Source: Bacteroidota bacterium (lineage in GTDB: Bacteria; Bacteroidota; Bacteroidia; NS11-12g; UBA9320). Taken from it: a stretch of DNA of 64,000 bases. Below the pieces are notes generated by a model that saw only the letters and a list, made by a program, of their open reading frames with translations, was not told the DNA's origin and made no database searches. Each line of letters begins with the position of its first letter. Position 1 is the first letter of the stretch. The position numbers and the translations under genes were made by a program. Positions 9,428-18,784 of this stretch are shown one piece after another. Location: the NCBI GenBank assembly GCA_002746305.1, contig NVWV01000007.1, positions 211,174-275,173 on the forward strand. Direction: 5' to 3'.

Positions 9428-9793
9428 ATGCGTGAAATAGATAATTACTTTATACAGAAAGACGAGCCCAATAAAAGTTGCTTACTCGCTTTACGGTCTA
9501 TTATTTTAGATCATGATGACGTTGTCACCGAAACTACTAAATGGGGAATGCCATGCTTTTGTTTTAAGAAAAAACCATTCTGCTACCTCTGGACTGACAA
9601 GGATACAAATGAGCCGTACATTCTCTTTGTTGAAGGGAAATACCTCAACCATCCAAAGCTGGAAACGGGGAGTCGGTCACGAATGAAGATACTACGAGTT
9701 AACCCCAATAAAGATCTACAGATTGATTTGATTAAATCCTTACTCACTGATGCTTTAAACCTATATAAGAATGGAACAATTGTTCTTAAATAG
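9428..9793 (+). CDS. DUF1801 (YdhG/YjbR-like) protein
   Basis: A 121-aa protein with the DUF1801 pattern: an N-terminal helix ALRSIILDHDDVVTETTKWGMPCF, then strands FCYLWTDKD and YILFVEGKYLNHP, and a closing amphipathic helix (LIKSLLTDALNLYKNG). Family members are small cytosolic proteins of unknown biochemical role. Last gene of the putative operon 8534-9793. Confidence 0.82.
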   Translation: MREIDNYFIQKDEPNKSCLLALRSIILDHDDVVTETTKWGMPCFCFKKKPFCYLWTDKDTNEPYILFVEGKYLNHPKLETGSRSRMKILRVNPNKDLQIDLIKSLLTDALNLYKNGTIVLK

Positions 9794-9960
9794 ATGCAAC
9801 TGGATTCATTCTCAAAACATTTAAATCAGATAATCGAGACCCTTTGATACTTTTTCTTGCGAATCATTGATTCATCATATTCTGCTACACTCGAAAAACA
9901 ATGTAAATTAGGAAACATATCTAAAGCAGGCAGAAACAATTAGCCTCATAGTCTGTTTGC

Positions 9961-9968
9961 TATATTTG
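9961..9968 (+). promoter_or_regulatory. Putative -7 promoter element of the bestrophin gene
   Basis: TATATTTG, an exact TAnnTTTG match, lies 10 bp before the ATG at 9979; transcription from it would give an almost leaderless message. No TTG is seen 17-23 bp upstream. Confidence 0.4.
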
Positions 9969-9978
9969 ATTTACCAAT

Positions 9979-11034
9979 ATGTTTACAAAAAAGAATTATA
10001 CAGCCATTCAGATGGCTTGGTGGACTCGATTTGAAACCTACTTGTTCATCGGTATCATAACAGCTTGGGTAGCTGTATACTACTTCCTAGATTTAGCATG
10101 GCTTAAAATTCCTTGGACACCTTTGGCTTTGATTGGAACCGCTGTAGCATTTGTTATTGGTTTTCAAAATAATGCGGCTTATGGTAGAATTTGGGAAGCA
10201 CGAAAAATTTGGGGTGGAATCATAAACACATCTAGAACCTTTGGAATGTTTATTCAAGACATGATAAATAATGAGTATGCTGAATCTCCATTATCACAAG
10301 AAGAACTTCAGAAAGAAATAAAAACTCTTACTTATCGTCACATTGCTTGGATGACTGCATTGCGACATGCAATGCGAGTTCCAAAACCTTGGGAGACATC
10401 AGTAAATCATAAAACCAATCAAGAATGGGATATCAGACCTCCGGAGTTAGAGTCTACCTTGGAACAGGACATAAAACCGTATATTTCTGAAAGTGACTAC
10501 GCTTATATATCGAGCAAAGCCAATAAGCAAACGGCTCTTCTATATCTACAGTCACATCACTTAAGAAAACTAAAAGAACAAGGTAGTATTTGGGAATTTT
10601 CCTTTTTAGAATTGGAAAGTATCCAACAAGAACTTTTAACATTACAAGGTAAGAGTGAGCGTATTAAGAACTTTCCTTATCCCAGACAATTTGCAACTCT
10701 CAATCATCTTTTCATGTGGGTTTTTGTGCTACTGCTTCCTTTAGCTCTTGTACCCCAGTTTGCAGAGATTGGGAAGGATTTCACAGAGACGAATCCTGAA
10801 ATTGGCAGTCTATTTGTTTGGATGTCCATTCCATTTTACGTTATTGTAGCATGGATTTTTCATACCATGGAACGAATTGGTAGAACTGGAGAAAACCCTT
10901 TTGAAGGCACTGCAAATGATGTTCCTATTTCGACCATGGCTAGAGGAGTAGAAATTGATCTAAGACAAAATTTAGGAGAATCCGATGAAGAAATACCTGA
11001 TCAGTTTCCAGTTAAATACCACACTCAGTTTTAA
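9979..11034 (+). CDS. Bestrophin-family (UPF0187/YneE-like) ion channel
   Basis: A 351-aa membrane protein. Residues 1-75 contain two hydrophobic helices ending in FVIGFQNNAAYGRIWEARKIWGG, a bestrophin family signature. A second membrane region spans about 240-300 (FMWVFVLLLPLALVPQF ... FYVIVAWIFHTMERIG) and is followed by the conserved ENPFEGTANDVPI. Family members form pentameric anion or cation channels in the inner membrane. The gene stands alone: it converges with the CDGSH gene at 11039, 4 bp from its stop. Confidence 0.92.
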   Translation: MFTKKNYTAIQMAWWTRFETYLFIGIITAWVAVYYFLDLAWLKIPWTPLALIGTAVAFVIGFQNNAAYGRIWEARKIWGGIINTSRTFGMFIQDMINNEYAESPLSQEELQKEIKTLTYRHIAWMTALRHAMRVPKPWETSVNHKTNQEWDIRPPELESTLEQDIKPYISESDYAYISSKANKQTALLYLQSHHLRKLKEQGSIWEFSFLELESIQQELLTLQGKSERIKNFPYPRQFATLNHLFMWVFVLLLPLALVPQFAEIGKDFTETNPEIGSLFVWMSIPFYVIVAWIFHTMERIGRTGENPFEGTANDVPISTMARGVEIDLRQNLGESDEEIPDQFPVKYHTQF

Positions 11035-11038
11035 GCTG

Positions 11039-11461
11039 CTAACCTGTAAAACTGGCCTTGATATGTGAGCCATCACAATAAGGTTTATTTTGGGACACTC
11101 CACATCTACAAAATGCAGTAGTCTTATTCTTGGTTTCAGTATTTCCATCTTTATCGCTTACTTTCAAAGTGCCATAAACCAATAATGGGCCATTTTCTAG
11201 AATTTCAACTTTGGTTTCCATGGATTGGGCTTCTTTATCCTCCTCTCCATTCATAAAATAGCTCAATGCCCCCGACGGGCACTTGGCTATTTGAGCTTTT
11301 AATTCTTCTGTACTTGCATTTTCTATACGAATCCAAGGCTTTTCCTTAGGATTGTACACCTCTGGCAACTCTTTAACGCATTCTGCCGCATGTATACACT
11401 TGCCTGGTTTCCATTCTACGGTAAGCTCATCATTGGTATAGTGCTTTGTTATTTCTTTCAT
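11039..11461 (-). CDS. CDGSH iron-sulfur protein with N-terminal divergent ferredoxin-like domain
   Basis: A 140-aa two-domain protein. The N-terminal part (1-70) is the divergent 4Fe-4S-like domain (Fer4_19 type) with cysteines 22, 28 and 61. The C-terminal part has the CDGSH cluster motif C118-x-C120 ... C129-DGSH133, which in this family binds a [2Fe-2S] cluster with three Cys and one His. It is presumably a soluble electron-transfer or redox/iron-sensing protein; the specific partner is unknown. Confidence 0.9.
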   Translation of the reverse strand: MKEITKHYTNDELTVEWKPGKCIHAAECVKELPEVYNPKEKPWIRIENASTEELKAQIAKCPSGALSYFMNGEEDKEAQSMETKVEILENGPLLVYGTLKVSDKDGNTETKNKTTAFCRCGVSQNKPYCDGSHIKASFTG

Positions 11462-11515
11462 ATTAGTACATATATTGACGTTTTTTATCTGTAACCGTTT
11501 TTACTACTGGTTAAT

Positions 11516-11809
11516 CTAGGCAATATTTATACCCTTCATAACTAATTTAACCCATTCTGGATTTCGTTTAATGTACAGGGCTACAAAAGGACACAATGGA
11601 ATTAACGTAAGTTCCCTTTTATCAATATCCTCTAATACTTGCCTCACCATACTTGAACCTACTCCCTTTCCTCCCAAAGGTGGAGGAACCTCCGTGTGCG
11701 TGAGATAAATCTGATTCTTGGCAATGATATATTCTAATCTTGCCGTTGAACCTTCAGAATCCATCTCATATTGGTTCTTTTCCTTGTTGTCTCTAATAAT
11801 ACCTTCCAT
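11516..11809 (-). CDS. Small GNAT-like N-acetyltransferase (YidJ/Acetyltransf_CG type)
   Basis: A 97-aa protein matching the short GNAT family: ARLEYIIAKNQIYLTHTEVPPPLGGKGVGSSMVRQVLED, where the G-K-G-V-G-S loop is the acetyl-CoA pyrophosphate site, then LIPLCPFVALYIKRNPEW. The length is usual for this compact family. Substrate unknown. It lies upstream of the CDGSH gene on the same strand with a 54-bp gap, so co-transcription is possible. Confidence 0.85.
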   Translation of the reverse strand: MEGIIRDNKEKNQYEMDSEGSTARLEYIIAKNQIYLTHTEVPPPLGGKGVGSSMVRQVLEDIDKRELTLIPLCPFVALYIKRNPEWVKLVMKGINIA

Positions 11810-11994
11810 ACAAAATTCAATATTTATTTATTTCTAAAAAAACTCACTCTCCCCAAATTTAACGAATTTCTTGATTCTTTGCTCAACTAAATACAATTCT
11901 AGCAGGCACAAAACACATATATCTTTACTACTCAACGAATACCCATAAGAAATAGCTCGTATCTATAGTTGGTTAAAGTCGTAAATTTGTGAAA

Positions 11995-13077
11995 ATGTAC
12001 TATTCATCCCAAGAAGGTCTAACACGACAATTAGAAAAGCTTAATCACGGTGTGGCTATAATTTTGGCCTGTGAAAAAAACTTTAGTTTTCAGGATATTC
12101 AACCCCATTTACAAGCTAGCAAAATACCCGTTGTTGGAGCATTCTTTCCCGGAGTAATTGCAAATGAAGAACTTCATTATACAGGATTTATTCTTCTTCA
12201 TTTTAGTACAGATTTTGAAATCTTAATTCATGATTCCACTAAAATTGAGACTATAAAATTTGAAAATTCTGAGATTAAACAAGGTACTGGTTTTATAATA
12301 ATGGACGGCCTTGCAGATGGGAATCAGGAATTTCTTAACAAACTATTTTACCAATATGGCAATGCATTTAGATTCATAGGTTCTGGTGCTGGCTCATTGG
12401 ACCTAGTACAGAAACCTTGTATTTTTGACGATCAAGGTATCTATGAGAATAAAGCGATTATAGTGCTTCTTAAAACAAAAGTGTCCATAGGATTAAAACA
12501 CGGATATAGTCGAATAGCGGGCCCTTTGATAGCAACAGAAACCAATGCAAGTAAAATAGTAGAACTCAATTGGGAGAATGCATATGAAACCTATGCAAGC
12601 ATTGTGAACAAGCACAGTGATCTCCCCATTTCTAAAGATGACTTTTTTAATGTATCCAAGGGCTTCCCATTTGGAGTAAGCAGGAAAGGACATGAAGATA
12701 TAGTTAGAGATCCGATATCTGTAGACAGTAACGGTACAATGAATTGTATAGATGATGTGCCAGAGAATGGAGCCTTGTATGTTCTAAAAGGGGAACCTTC
12801 AAAACTTATTCAAGCAGCCAAAGACTCCTGTGCAGAAGCAATATCTCAAACGACTTATGAGCCATCTCACTGTATACTAATAGATTGTGTAACACGTGTT
12901 CTTTACTTAGAAGACCGTTTCAAGGATGAAATAAATACCGCCACTACTGAAATCCATTCTGCTTTTAAAAATCTTCCTGTGGAAGGGATATTATCCATGG
13001 GAGAAATTTCTACCTTCAAAGATGGAAGACTTGAATTGTACAATAAAACCTTCCTTACTGCATTAATTCATGAGTAA
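11995..13077 (+). CDS. FIST-domain sensory protein
   Basis: A protein of about 360 aa with FIST N (about 20-190) and FIST C (about 205-345) domains, proposed elsewhere to bind small ligands such as amino acids. Supporting pieces are IPVVGAFFPGVI, GTGFIIMDGLADGNQEF, FIGSGAGSLD, SIGLKHGYSRIAGP and, near the end, PVEGILSMGEIS. I chose the ATG at 11995; a GTG two codons earlier (11989) overlaps a TAnnTTTG-like box (TAAATTTG, 11982-11989). The stop overlaps the histidine kinase start (13070) by 8 bp, so this is the likely input protein of the phosphorelay encoded downstream. Confidence 0.88.
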   Translation: MYYSSQEGLTRQLEKLNHGVAIILACEKNFSFQDIQPHLQASKIPVVGAFFPGVIANEELHYTGFILLHFSTDFEILIHDSTKIETIKFENSEIKQGTGFIIMDGLADGNQEFLNKLFYQYGNAFRFIGSGAGSLDLVQKPCIFDDQGIYENKAIIVLLKTKVSIGLKHGYSRIAGPLIATETNASKIVELNWENAYETYASIVNKHSDLPISKDDFFNVSKGFPFGVSRKGHEDIVRDPISVDSNGTMNCIDDVPENGALYVLKGEPSKLIQAAKDSCAEAISQTTYEPSHCILIDCVTRVLYLEDRFKDEINTATTEIHSAFKNLPVEGILSMGEISTFKDGRLELYNKTFLTALIHE

Positions 13078-15427
13078 AGATAATTCTCATATTATATCAG
13101 AATTAGCCGAACTCTATGAGCTTTCTTTAGGCATTGGAACAAGTCTTGATCTAGCCAAAAATGCAACCACTTTCTTTTCGAGCGTTGCTCAACGTAAAAA
13201 TTTCCAATATATAAGTGTATGGCAACATACTTGGAGACATGAAAAGGAAGCTTTTTTACTCAAGGAGGCTTTCCCTAGGATACAAGAAAATGAAACTATA
13301 ATAAACAAAGAGTCTACTTTATACACCCACTTATCAAACCTAAAAAAGGAACAAGTACATCTTATAGAAAAAGCTAAGGTTCCATATTCTGAGTTTGACG
13401 CATCTAATATTTGGGTTTATAATTATCAAGATCTTCTTATACTGTTTATTCAAAACCATCAAGATGAGACACTAGAAAATCGAGAAAAATCACAACTATC
13501 ATCCTTATTCAAAAAATTTTCTGTCAGTATAAAAGCAAGTATTTCTCATAAAGCTCTTTTGGATGAAGTCCTAAAACGAGAAAAAGCAGAATACAAATTA
13601 TTTGAACGTGAATCATTATTTCGCTTTGGAGCAAATAGCCTCAGTGAAGGTATTGTCGTAACTGATCTTAACAGTAGGATTACCTATGTAAACAAAGCTA
13701 TGACTGCAATTACGGGTTTTTCTAAAAAGGAAATGACTGGAGCCATTTCTTACAAACTATTTCAACCTATTGGTTTTACCGATGAGCTAAGAAATAGGGT
13801 CTATAAAAATATCATTCAAGACAAGAGTGAAGTTTATGAATTCCAACAAATAAAGAAAGACGGATTACACTACTGGGTCAGAATAACCATTTCAGCTCTT
13901 AAAAACACCACCAATACCATTGTAGGTTCCATAGCCACTGTGCTTGACATTACACAAGAAATCAATACTCAAAGAGCTATTGAAAAAAGTCAAATGGACT
14001 TGCAAAACCTCTTGGACAATATGTACGATGGCTTGCTTGTATTGGATGAAAATGGAGTAATTATGAATGCTAATAATTCTTGCATGGATCTATTTGAACT
14101 AGTTCCTGATGACTTAGGTAAGGCATTCTTGAAAGACTTTGTCCATCCAGATAATAAGTCTGATGTTTCAATAAATAGAGATGTCGTTAAGGAACAAGGT
14201 TCTTTGAGTAGCATTACTTCAAAAATTTTAACCAAAAGTGGAAAGATTAAGGTCGTAGAAGTTTCATCATCAGCCATAGTCGAAAAAGGCGTTTATAAAG
14301 GCTCTAGAGATATTGTTAGAGACATTACAGAAAGTGTTATAGCAAGAGAAGAGCTTGAAGCCAGTAAAAGTGAGCTGGAAGACCTGATAGAGAACATGTA
14401 CGATGCACTAATCGTAGTAGGTTCAGGAGGAAATGTAGAGCGAGTAAATAAGGCAGGAGAAGAACTTCTTGGCTATAGTAAAAAAGAGATTTCAGAATTT
14501 AGTTTTAATAAATTAGTACACCCTGATGATTTAGAAAAATCTCAGAACTATCTTAAAAAACTTAAAACAGAAGGTTATTACTCTGGTTATGAAGGGAGAA
14601 TAATCTCTGGTGATGGCACCATCAAAACAGTAGAAGTTAACTCTACTGCAATTTTTGACAATGGTAATTTAATAGGCTCCAGAGATATTATAAGAGATAT
14701 TACTGAGCGTAAGGAAATAGAATTTCAAAAAGAAGTACTCCTTGCAGAGTTGGAGGTTGTAAATCAAGAACTACGTGATTTCGCCTATATTGTTTCTCAT
14801 GATTTGAAAGCACCTTTAAGATCTATTGGGTCTTTATCCGACTGGCTTATTCAGGACTACCAAGAGGCTTTGGATGACGAAGGCCGAGAACTATTGAGAC
14901 TACTAAAAACACGAATAGGCAGGATGCACAATCTTATTGAGGGAGTATTGCAATACTCCAAAGTCGGGAGACTCCAAGATGAAAAAGAAGAGGTAGATAT
15001 AAATCTGCTGCTTGAAGAGACTATTGACTCATTGGACCCTCCAAATACATGCATCGTTCATTTTGAAAAAAACATGCCAACTGTGAGGTATGATAAAATT
15101 AGACTTCAGCAGGTTTTCCAAAATTTAATAAGCAACGCAATTAAATTTTTAGACAAACCTAAAGGCGAAATAATTATAAGTCTCTCGCACGACAATACCC
15201 ACTATCACTTTGCAATAGAAGACAACGGGCCTGGTATAGAAGAAAACTACTTCAATAAGATTTTTCAAATATTTCAGACACTTACCTCAAAAGATGAATA
15301 TGAAAGTACTGGAATAGGACTTAGTATTGTAAAACGAATTGTTGAACTAAACGGTGGTACTATTTCTGTTAAATCTACAGTAGGAGTTGGAAGTACATTT
15401 AGTTTTACGATACCCAAGAATAAATAA
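13070..15427 (+). CDS. Soluble PAS-PAS-PAS sensor histidine kinase
   Basis: A 785-aa kinase without transmembrane segments. The N-terminal 160 residues look GAF-like. Three PAS domains follow (about 177-300, 305-425 and 430-550), marked by ITYVNKAMTAITGF, GVIMNANNSCMDLF, GNVERVNKAGEELLGYS and the C-terminal RDIT(Q/E) ends. HisKA carries the phosphoacceptor His (about 578) in YIVSHDLKAPLRS. HATPase_c shows NLISNAIKF, DNGPGI and a GIGLSIVKRIVELNGG box. This architecture and the following small regulator resemble the phytochrome-type HK/Rcp1 pairs. It overlaps the FIST gene and precedes the regulator by 4 bp. Confidence 0.93.
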   Translation: MSKDNSHIISELAELYELSLGIGTSLDLAKNATTFFSSVAQRKNFQYISVWQHTWRHEKEAFLLKEAFPRIQENETIINKESTLYTHLSNLKKEQVHLIEKAKVPYSEFDASNIWVYNYQDLLILFIQNHQDETLENREKSQLSSLFKKFSVSIKASISHKALLDEVLKREKAEYKLFERESLFRFGANSLSEGIVVTDLNSRITYVNKAMTAITGFSKKEMTGAISYKLFQPIGFTDELRNRVYKNIIQDKSEVYEFQQIKKDGLHYWVRITISALKNTTNTIVGSIATVLDITQEINTQRAIEKSQMDLQNLLDNMYDGLLVLDENGVIMNANNSCMDLFELVPDDLGKAFLKDFVHPDNKSDVSINRDVVKEQGSLSSITSKILTKSGKIKVVEVSSSAIVEKGVYKGSRDIVRDITESVIAREELEASKSELEDLIENMYDALIVVGSGGNVERVNKAGEELLGYSKKEISEFSFNKLVHPDDLEKSQNYLKKLKTEGYYSGYEGRIISGDGTIKTVEVNSTAIFDNGNLIGSRDIIRDITERKEIEFQKEVLLAELEVVNQELRDFAYIVSHDLKAPLRSIGSLSDWLIQDYQEALDDEGRELLRLLKTRIGRMHNLIEGVLQYSKVGRLQDEKEEVDINLLLEETIDSLDPPNTCIVHFEKNMPTVRYDKIRLQQVFQNLISNAIKFLDKPKGEIIISLSHDNTHYHFAIEDNGPGIEENYFNKIFQIFQTLTSKDEYESTGIGLSIVKRIVELNGGTISVKSTVGVGSTFSFTIPKNK

Positions 15428-15431
15428 CAGT

Positions 15432-15842
15432 ATGCTAGCAAATAAGAAAATACTTCTTTTAGAGGATGATATCGTTGATGTAATGACCATTAAAAGGGCA
15501 ATCAAGCAACTCAAGATATCTAACGAACTTATTGTGAAAGAAAATGGTGAGGAAGGCCTAGCCTATCTGAAAGACTTAAAGGATCTACCAGGCATCATTT
15601 TTCTAGACATTAACATGCCTAAAATGAATGGTATTGAGTTTCTTGGACACCTGAAAGAAGATAAGCAATGGGCACAAATACCTGTTGTTGTTCTTACTAC
15701 TTCTAAAGATCAACAAGATAAACTTGCAACTTTTAGTAAAGGCATATCTGGTTACATGATAAAACCCGTAGACTATCTTCAGTTCAAGGATATGATAGAA
15801 ACTATAAAAAGTTATTGGGATATGAGTGAACACCCTTACTAG
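15432..15842 (+). CDS. CheY/Rcp1-like single-domain response regulator
   Basis: A 136-aa receiver with no output domain: KKILLLEDDIVDVMTIKRA at the N-terminus, phosphoacceptor Asp in IIFLDINMPKMNG, TTSKDQQDK and a YMIKPV lysine. The ATG at 15432 is preferred to an upstream in-frame start inside the kinase gene because the receiver fold begins there and spacing after the kinase stop is 4 bp. It probably shuttles phosphate between the kinase and the HPt protein encoded next. Confidence 0.93.
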   Translation: MLANKKILLLEDDIVDVMTIKRAIKQLKISNELIVKENGEEGLAYLKDLKDLPGIIFLDINMPKMNGIEFLGHLKEDKQWAQIPVVVLTTSKDQQDKLATFSKGISGYMIKPVDYLQFKDMIETIKSYWDMSEHPY

Positions 15843-15849
15843 TCTTAAA

Positions 15850-16485
15850 ATGTCAGAAACACTTCTATATATTGAAGATGATGAAATAGATATCCTTACT
15901 CTTAAAAGGCTTTTAGGCAAATCCAGTGATATCACATTGGTTATCTGCAAATCCTTTTCAGAAGCTAAATCATTGGACTTGCACAACTACGATGCGATTT
16001 TAAGCGATTCCAATTTGCCAGATGCCAACTATGAAAAGCTTGAAGCTTATTTACCCAAAGACAAAACACAGTTTATTTCCGGAAGTGAAATAGAATACGC
16101 TAAGGTCTGGATTAAACCCATTACTGAGGACCAATTAAATTCTTTGTTTCAAAAGAACCCAATCCTCAACATGCAATACATTAAAGACCTTGCTGATGGA
16201 GAAATAGAATACGAGCAAGAGATGATTGATACAGCATTGAAAGTTCTTCCTGAAAGGTGGGAGGAATTAAAAACTGCAAGTACCGATCTTGCTGCTCTTA
16301 AAAAGGCAGCACACAAAACCAAAAGCTCCTACAGAGTATGTGGTATTGATAATTCTCTAATTTATAAATTAGAGAGCCTGAATGACAGTGAATTTTCAAA
16401 TACCCAAAAAACTCAAAATTTGCTACTACAAATTGAGCAGCAAATTTCAAGTGCAATTAAGGAGTTAAAAAATCTAAAAAACTAA
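15850..16485 (+). CDS. Receiver-HPt fusion protein
   Basis: About 211 aa from the ATG at 15850 (an in-frame GTG at 15826 would overlap the previous gene). Residues 1-100 are a receiver (ETLLYIEDDEIDILTLKRLL, Asp in ILSDSNLP, IKPI lysine). Residues about 120-211 are a helical HPt domain with the phosphotransfer histidine in ALKKAAHKTKSSYRVCG. Linking an HPt to a receiver is typical of multistep phosphorelays. It completes the operon FIST-HK-RR-RR/HPt and converges on the WecA-like gene with a 4-bp overlap of coding ends. Confidence 0.88.
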   Translation: MSETLLYIEDDEIDILTLKRLLGKSSDITLVICKSFSEAKSLDLHNYDAILSDSNLPDANYEKLEAYLPKDKTQFISGSEIEYAKVWIKPITEDQLNSLFQKNPILNMQYIKDLADGEIEYEQEMIDTALKVLPERWEELKTASTDLAALKKAAHKTKSSYRVCGIDNSLIYKLESLNDSEFSNTQKTQNLLLQIEQQISSAIKELKNLKN

Positions 16486-17573
16486 CACCTATTTTCCAGT
16501 TCAGTTATTTTTTTTCGCCACTCTCCTAATTTTTGGACTCCAGATAGTATAGCCGTAACGCATAGAAATAATATTGAAACCGTAAATATGGCTGAGCTTA
16601 AGCCGTAAGAACGGCAGAGTACCACTAATAATGCAATTAGTATCGATGCACTTAACACTATAGACATGGTGGCTCTTTTATGTGATATTTTAAAAAAAAG
16701 GAATAGATGGTGGATGTGACTTTTATCCGCTCTAAAAGGGGAGAAACCACGTTGCATTCTCCCCCAATACACTCTTAATGAATCCAAGACAGGAATTAAA
16801 AACACCCCAAAAACGACTGAAACAGTATTCCCAACTTCAATATCTGTAGCCACCTTAGATTGCTCAATTAATTGTAGACCAATAGAGACCATCATAAACC
16901 CTAAAAACAAGGACCCTCCGTCTCCTAAAAAAATCTTGTTTTTACTTAAGTTATATGCTAGAAAACCACAAATACTCCCCATAAGTGCAACAAGAATAAT
17001 CAACAATGTAAAGTCATTTAAACGAAACGAGATGTAGCTGAAAATGCCAAAACCGATCAATGATAAAAAGCCAGCCAAGCCATCAATCCCATCTATTAAA
17101 TTAAAAGCATTTACCACTCCAACTATTAAGAAAATACTTAAAACATAAGATACTATTGTGTTTAACTCTCCAACCCCAAAGACACCATATAACGATGTTA
17201 ATCTAATTCCCGATGATACAATAGCATAACCACACAAAAATTGTAACAACAACCGGTGGCTTGCTTTAAGATTAAGCTTATCATCTAAGATTCCAACAAT
17301 CATCAAAAACATGGACGCACTAATTACTACAATATGTCTAGATGCCGCCTCTAAAAACGCTGAACTTAGCAATAGTGACATTATGAAGGTAATACCAATT
17401 GCCAACCCTCCAACTACTGGAACTGGTTTAGCATGGACCTTTCTAGCATTAGGTTTATCCACTAATCCCAACCTCCCTGCAAAACGTTTAAGTACTAGTA
17501 TAACTACCGCTACTACTACGAGGGACGTTAAAAAGCCCATTAATGCATCAATATTTTCTATTAGTATTTCCAT
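16482..17573 (-). CDS. WecA/MraY-type undecaprenyl-phosphate sugar-phosphate transferase
   Basis: A 363-aa membrane protein with about ten hydrophobic helices. It carries family motifs: the N-terminal RKVHAKPVPVVGGLAIG, GILDDKLNLKA with catalytic aspartates, FNLIDGIDGLAGFLS, and the cytosolic loop KIFLGDGGSLFLGF. The loop with FSPFRADKSHIHH is typical of the bacterial WecA group. It should transfer a sugar-1-phosphate to undecaprenyl phosphate, the first step of exopolysaccharide repeat assembly. It is the last gene of the minus-strand polysaccharide locus and shares a base with the upstream glycosyltransferase. Confidence 0.93.
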   Translation of the reverse strand: MEILIENIDALMGFLTSLVVVAVVILVLKRFAGRLGLVDKPNARKVHAKPVPVVGGLAIGITFIMSLLLSSAFLEAASRHIVVISASMFLMIVGILDDKLNLKASHRLLLQFLCGYAIVSSGIRLTSLYGVFGVGELNTIVSYVLSIFLIVGVVNAFNLIDGIDGLAGFLSLIGFGIFSYISFRLNDFTLLIILVALMGSICGFLAYNLSKNKIFLGDGGSLFLGFMMVSIGLQLIEQSKVATDIEVGNTVSVVFGVFLIPVLDSLRVYWGRMQRGFSPFRADKSHIHHLFLFFKISHKRATMSIVLSASILIALLVVLCRSYGLSSAIFTVSILFLCVTAILSGVQKLGEWRKKITELENRC

Positions 17574-18784
17574 TATCGCTCAAAAATTAGTTTTGAAGTT
17601 TTAAGGTGTGACAGTTGTAATTCTTCTAAAATACTTGACCCTAGATGGTGTATTGAAGGAGTAATTCGTTGCTTCTTTTTTATAGCACAAACCTCTCTTA
17701 TTAAATTACTGTACTTAGCTGCTACCAGCGTCCAAGTATATCGTCTGTAGGCAATAGTTTTCATTTCATCAGCTACTTTTTCAAGTGTTTCATTCGCTGT
17801 GTCCAATAGTCTAATTATTAGATCCTCTTCTGTTCTGAAATAAATTGCTTTATTTTCTGTTGTGGTTCTATTGTAGGACACTCCAAATGATATAATTGGT
17901 AAACCCAAATACATTGCTTCTACTAAACTAGGATTTGTTCCTCCTGCAGAATGTCCATGAATATACAAACTTGCATTTCCTCTTAACAAGTCTATTGTAC
18001 GTTGATTATATATTGGATTAAAAAGGAAGATATTCTTGTAAGATTGGAACTTCTGTTTCAACCTTCTACCATAGGAGTTAACCTCCCAATTTCCAACCAT
18101 AACTAATCTTTTAGACGGCAGTTTTCCAAATGCCTCAAGCACCAAATGCACGTTATTTTCAGGCTCTATTCTGCACACTTTAAATGCATAGTCATCTCCT
18201 AAGAATGGAAACTCCAGTTTATCGGTAGGTGTTGGGTCTACCTTTAAAGTATGATCAGCTCCATACTCTATTACTCTACTAACAGTTCCATACCGCATGG
18301 CAGTATAGTCTTGAATACTCTCATTATCAGATATATCTATGTGAGAATACTTCACAGCTATTTTCTCCGCCCATCTTAAGTATAGCTTTGCAAGTAGGTT
18401 CCATTTATCACGTTTCCACTCAATCCCATCTATAGATATTATTATTTTCTTTTTAGTAAATAGCCGAACAAACGGAAGGATCCAAGCACCTGCTACACCA
18501 AGTATTAACAATACCTCATTTGAAAACAGAGCGTGAATAATTGACCAGGTATCGTAAAAAATACTTTGAATACCATTTGCTTTCAAATTTACATATTCAA
18601 GTCTTGCTCCTTTATATGATGTAAGTCTCTCCTTTCTGGTGTAACTTTTTTTCGAACAATAAACTGTAATATTTAGCTCTTTACTCAAATGAATTACAAG
18701 ATGATTCACCAAAGTTTCAAATCCTCCATATTTGGCAGGTAGACCTACAGTGCCTATTATAGCTATTCTCTTTCTAGTATTCAT
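17573..18784 (-). CDS. Glycosyltransferase family 4 with DUF1972 N-terminal domain
   Basis: A 403-aa GT-B enzyme. The N-terminus (RIAIIGTVGLPAKYGGFETLV) is the DUF1972/rhamnosyltransferase-like acceptor domain. The C-terminal donor domain has VCRIEPENNVHLVLEAF and SAGGTNPSLVEAMYLGLPIISF, the E-x7-E type motif. It probably adds an early sugar to the lipid-linked intermediate made by the adjacent WecA-like enzyme. Its start lies inside the end of a 58-aa gene (18774-18950), suggesting coupling. Confidence 0.9.
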   Translation of the reverse strand: MNTRKRIAIIGTVGLPAKYGGFETLVNHLVIHLSKELNITVYCSKKSYTRKERLTSYKGARLEYVNLKANGIQSIFYDTWSIIHALFSNEVLLILGVAGAWILPFVRLFTKKKIIISIDGIEWKRDKWNLLAKLYLRWAEKIAVKYSHIDISDNESIQDYTAMRYGTVSRVIEYGADHTLKVDPTPTDKLEFPFLGDDYAFKVCRIEPENNVHLVLEAFGKLPSKRLVMVGNWEVNSYGRRLKQKFQSYKNIFLFNPIYNQRTIDLLRGNASLYIHGHSAGGTNPSLVEAMYLGLPIISFGVSYNRTTTENKAIYFRTEEDLIIRLLDTANETLEKVADEMKTIAYRRYTWTLVAAKYSNLIREVCAIKKKQRITPSIHHLGSSILEELQLSHLKTSKLIFER

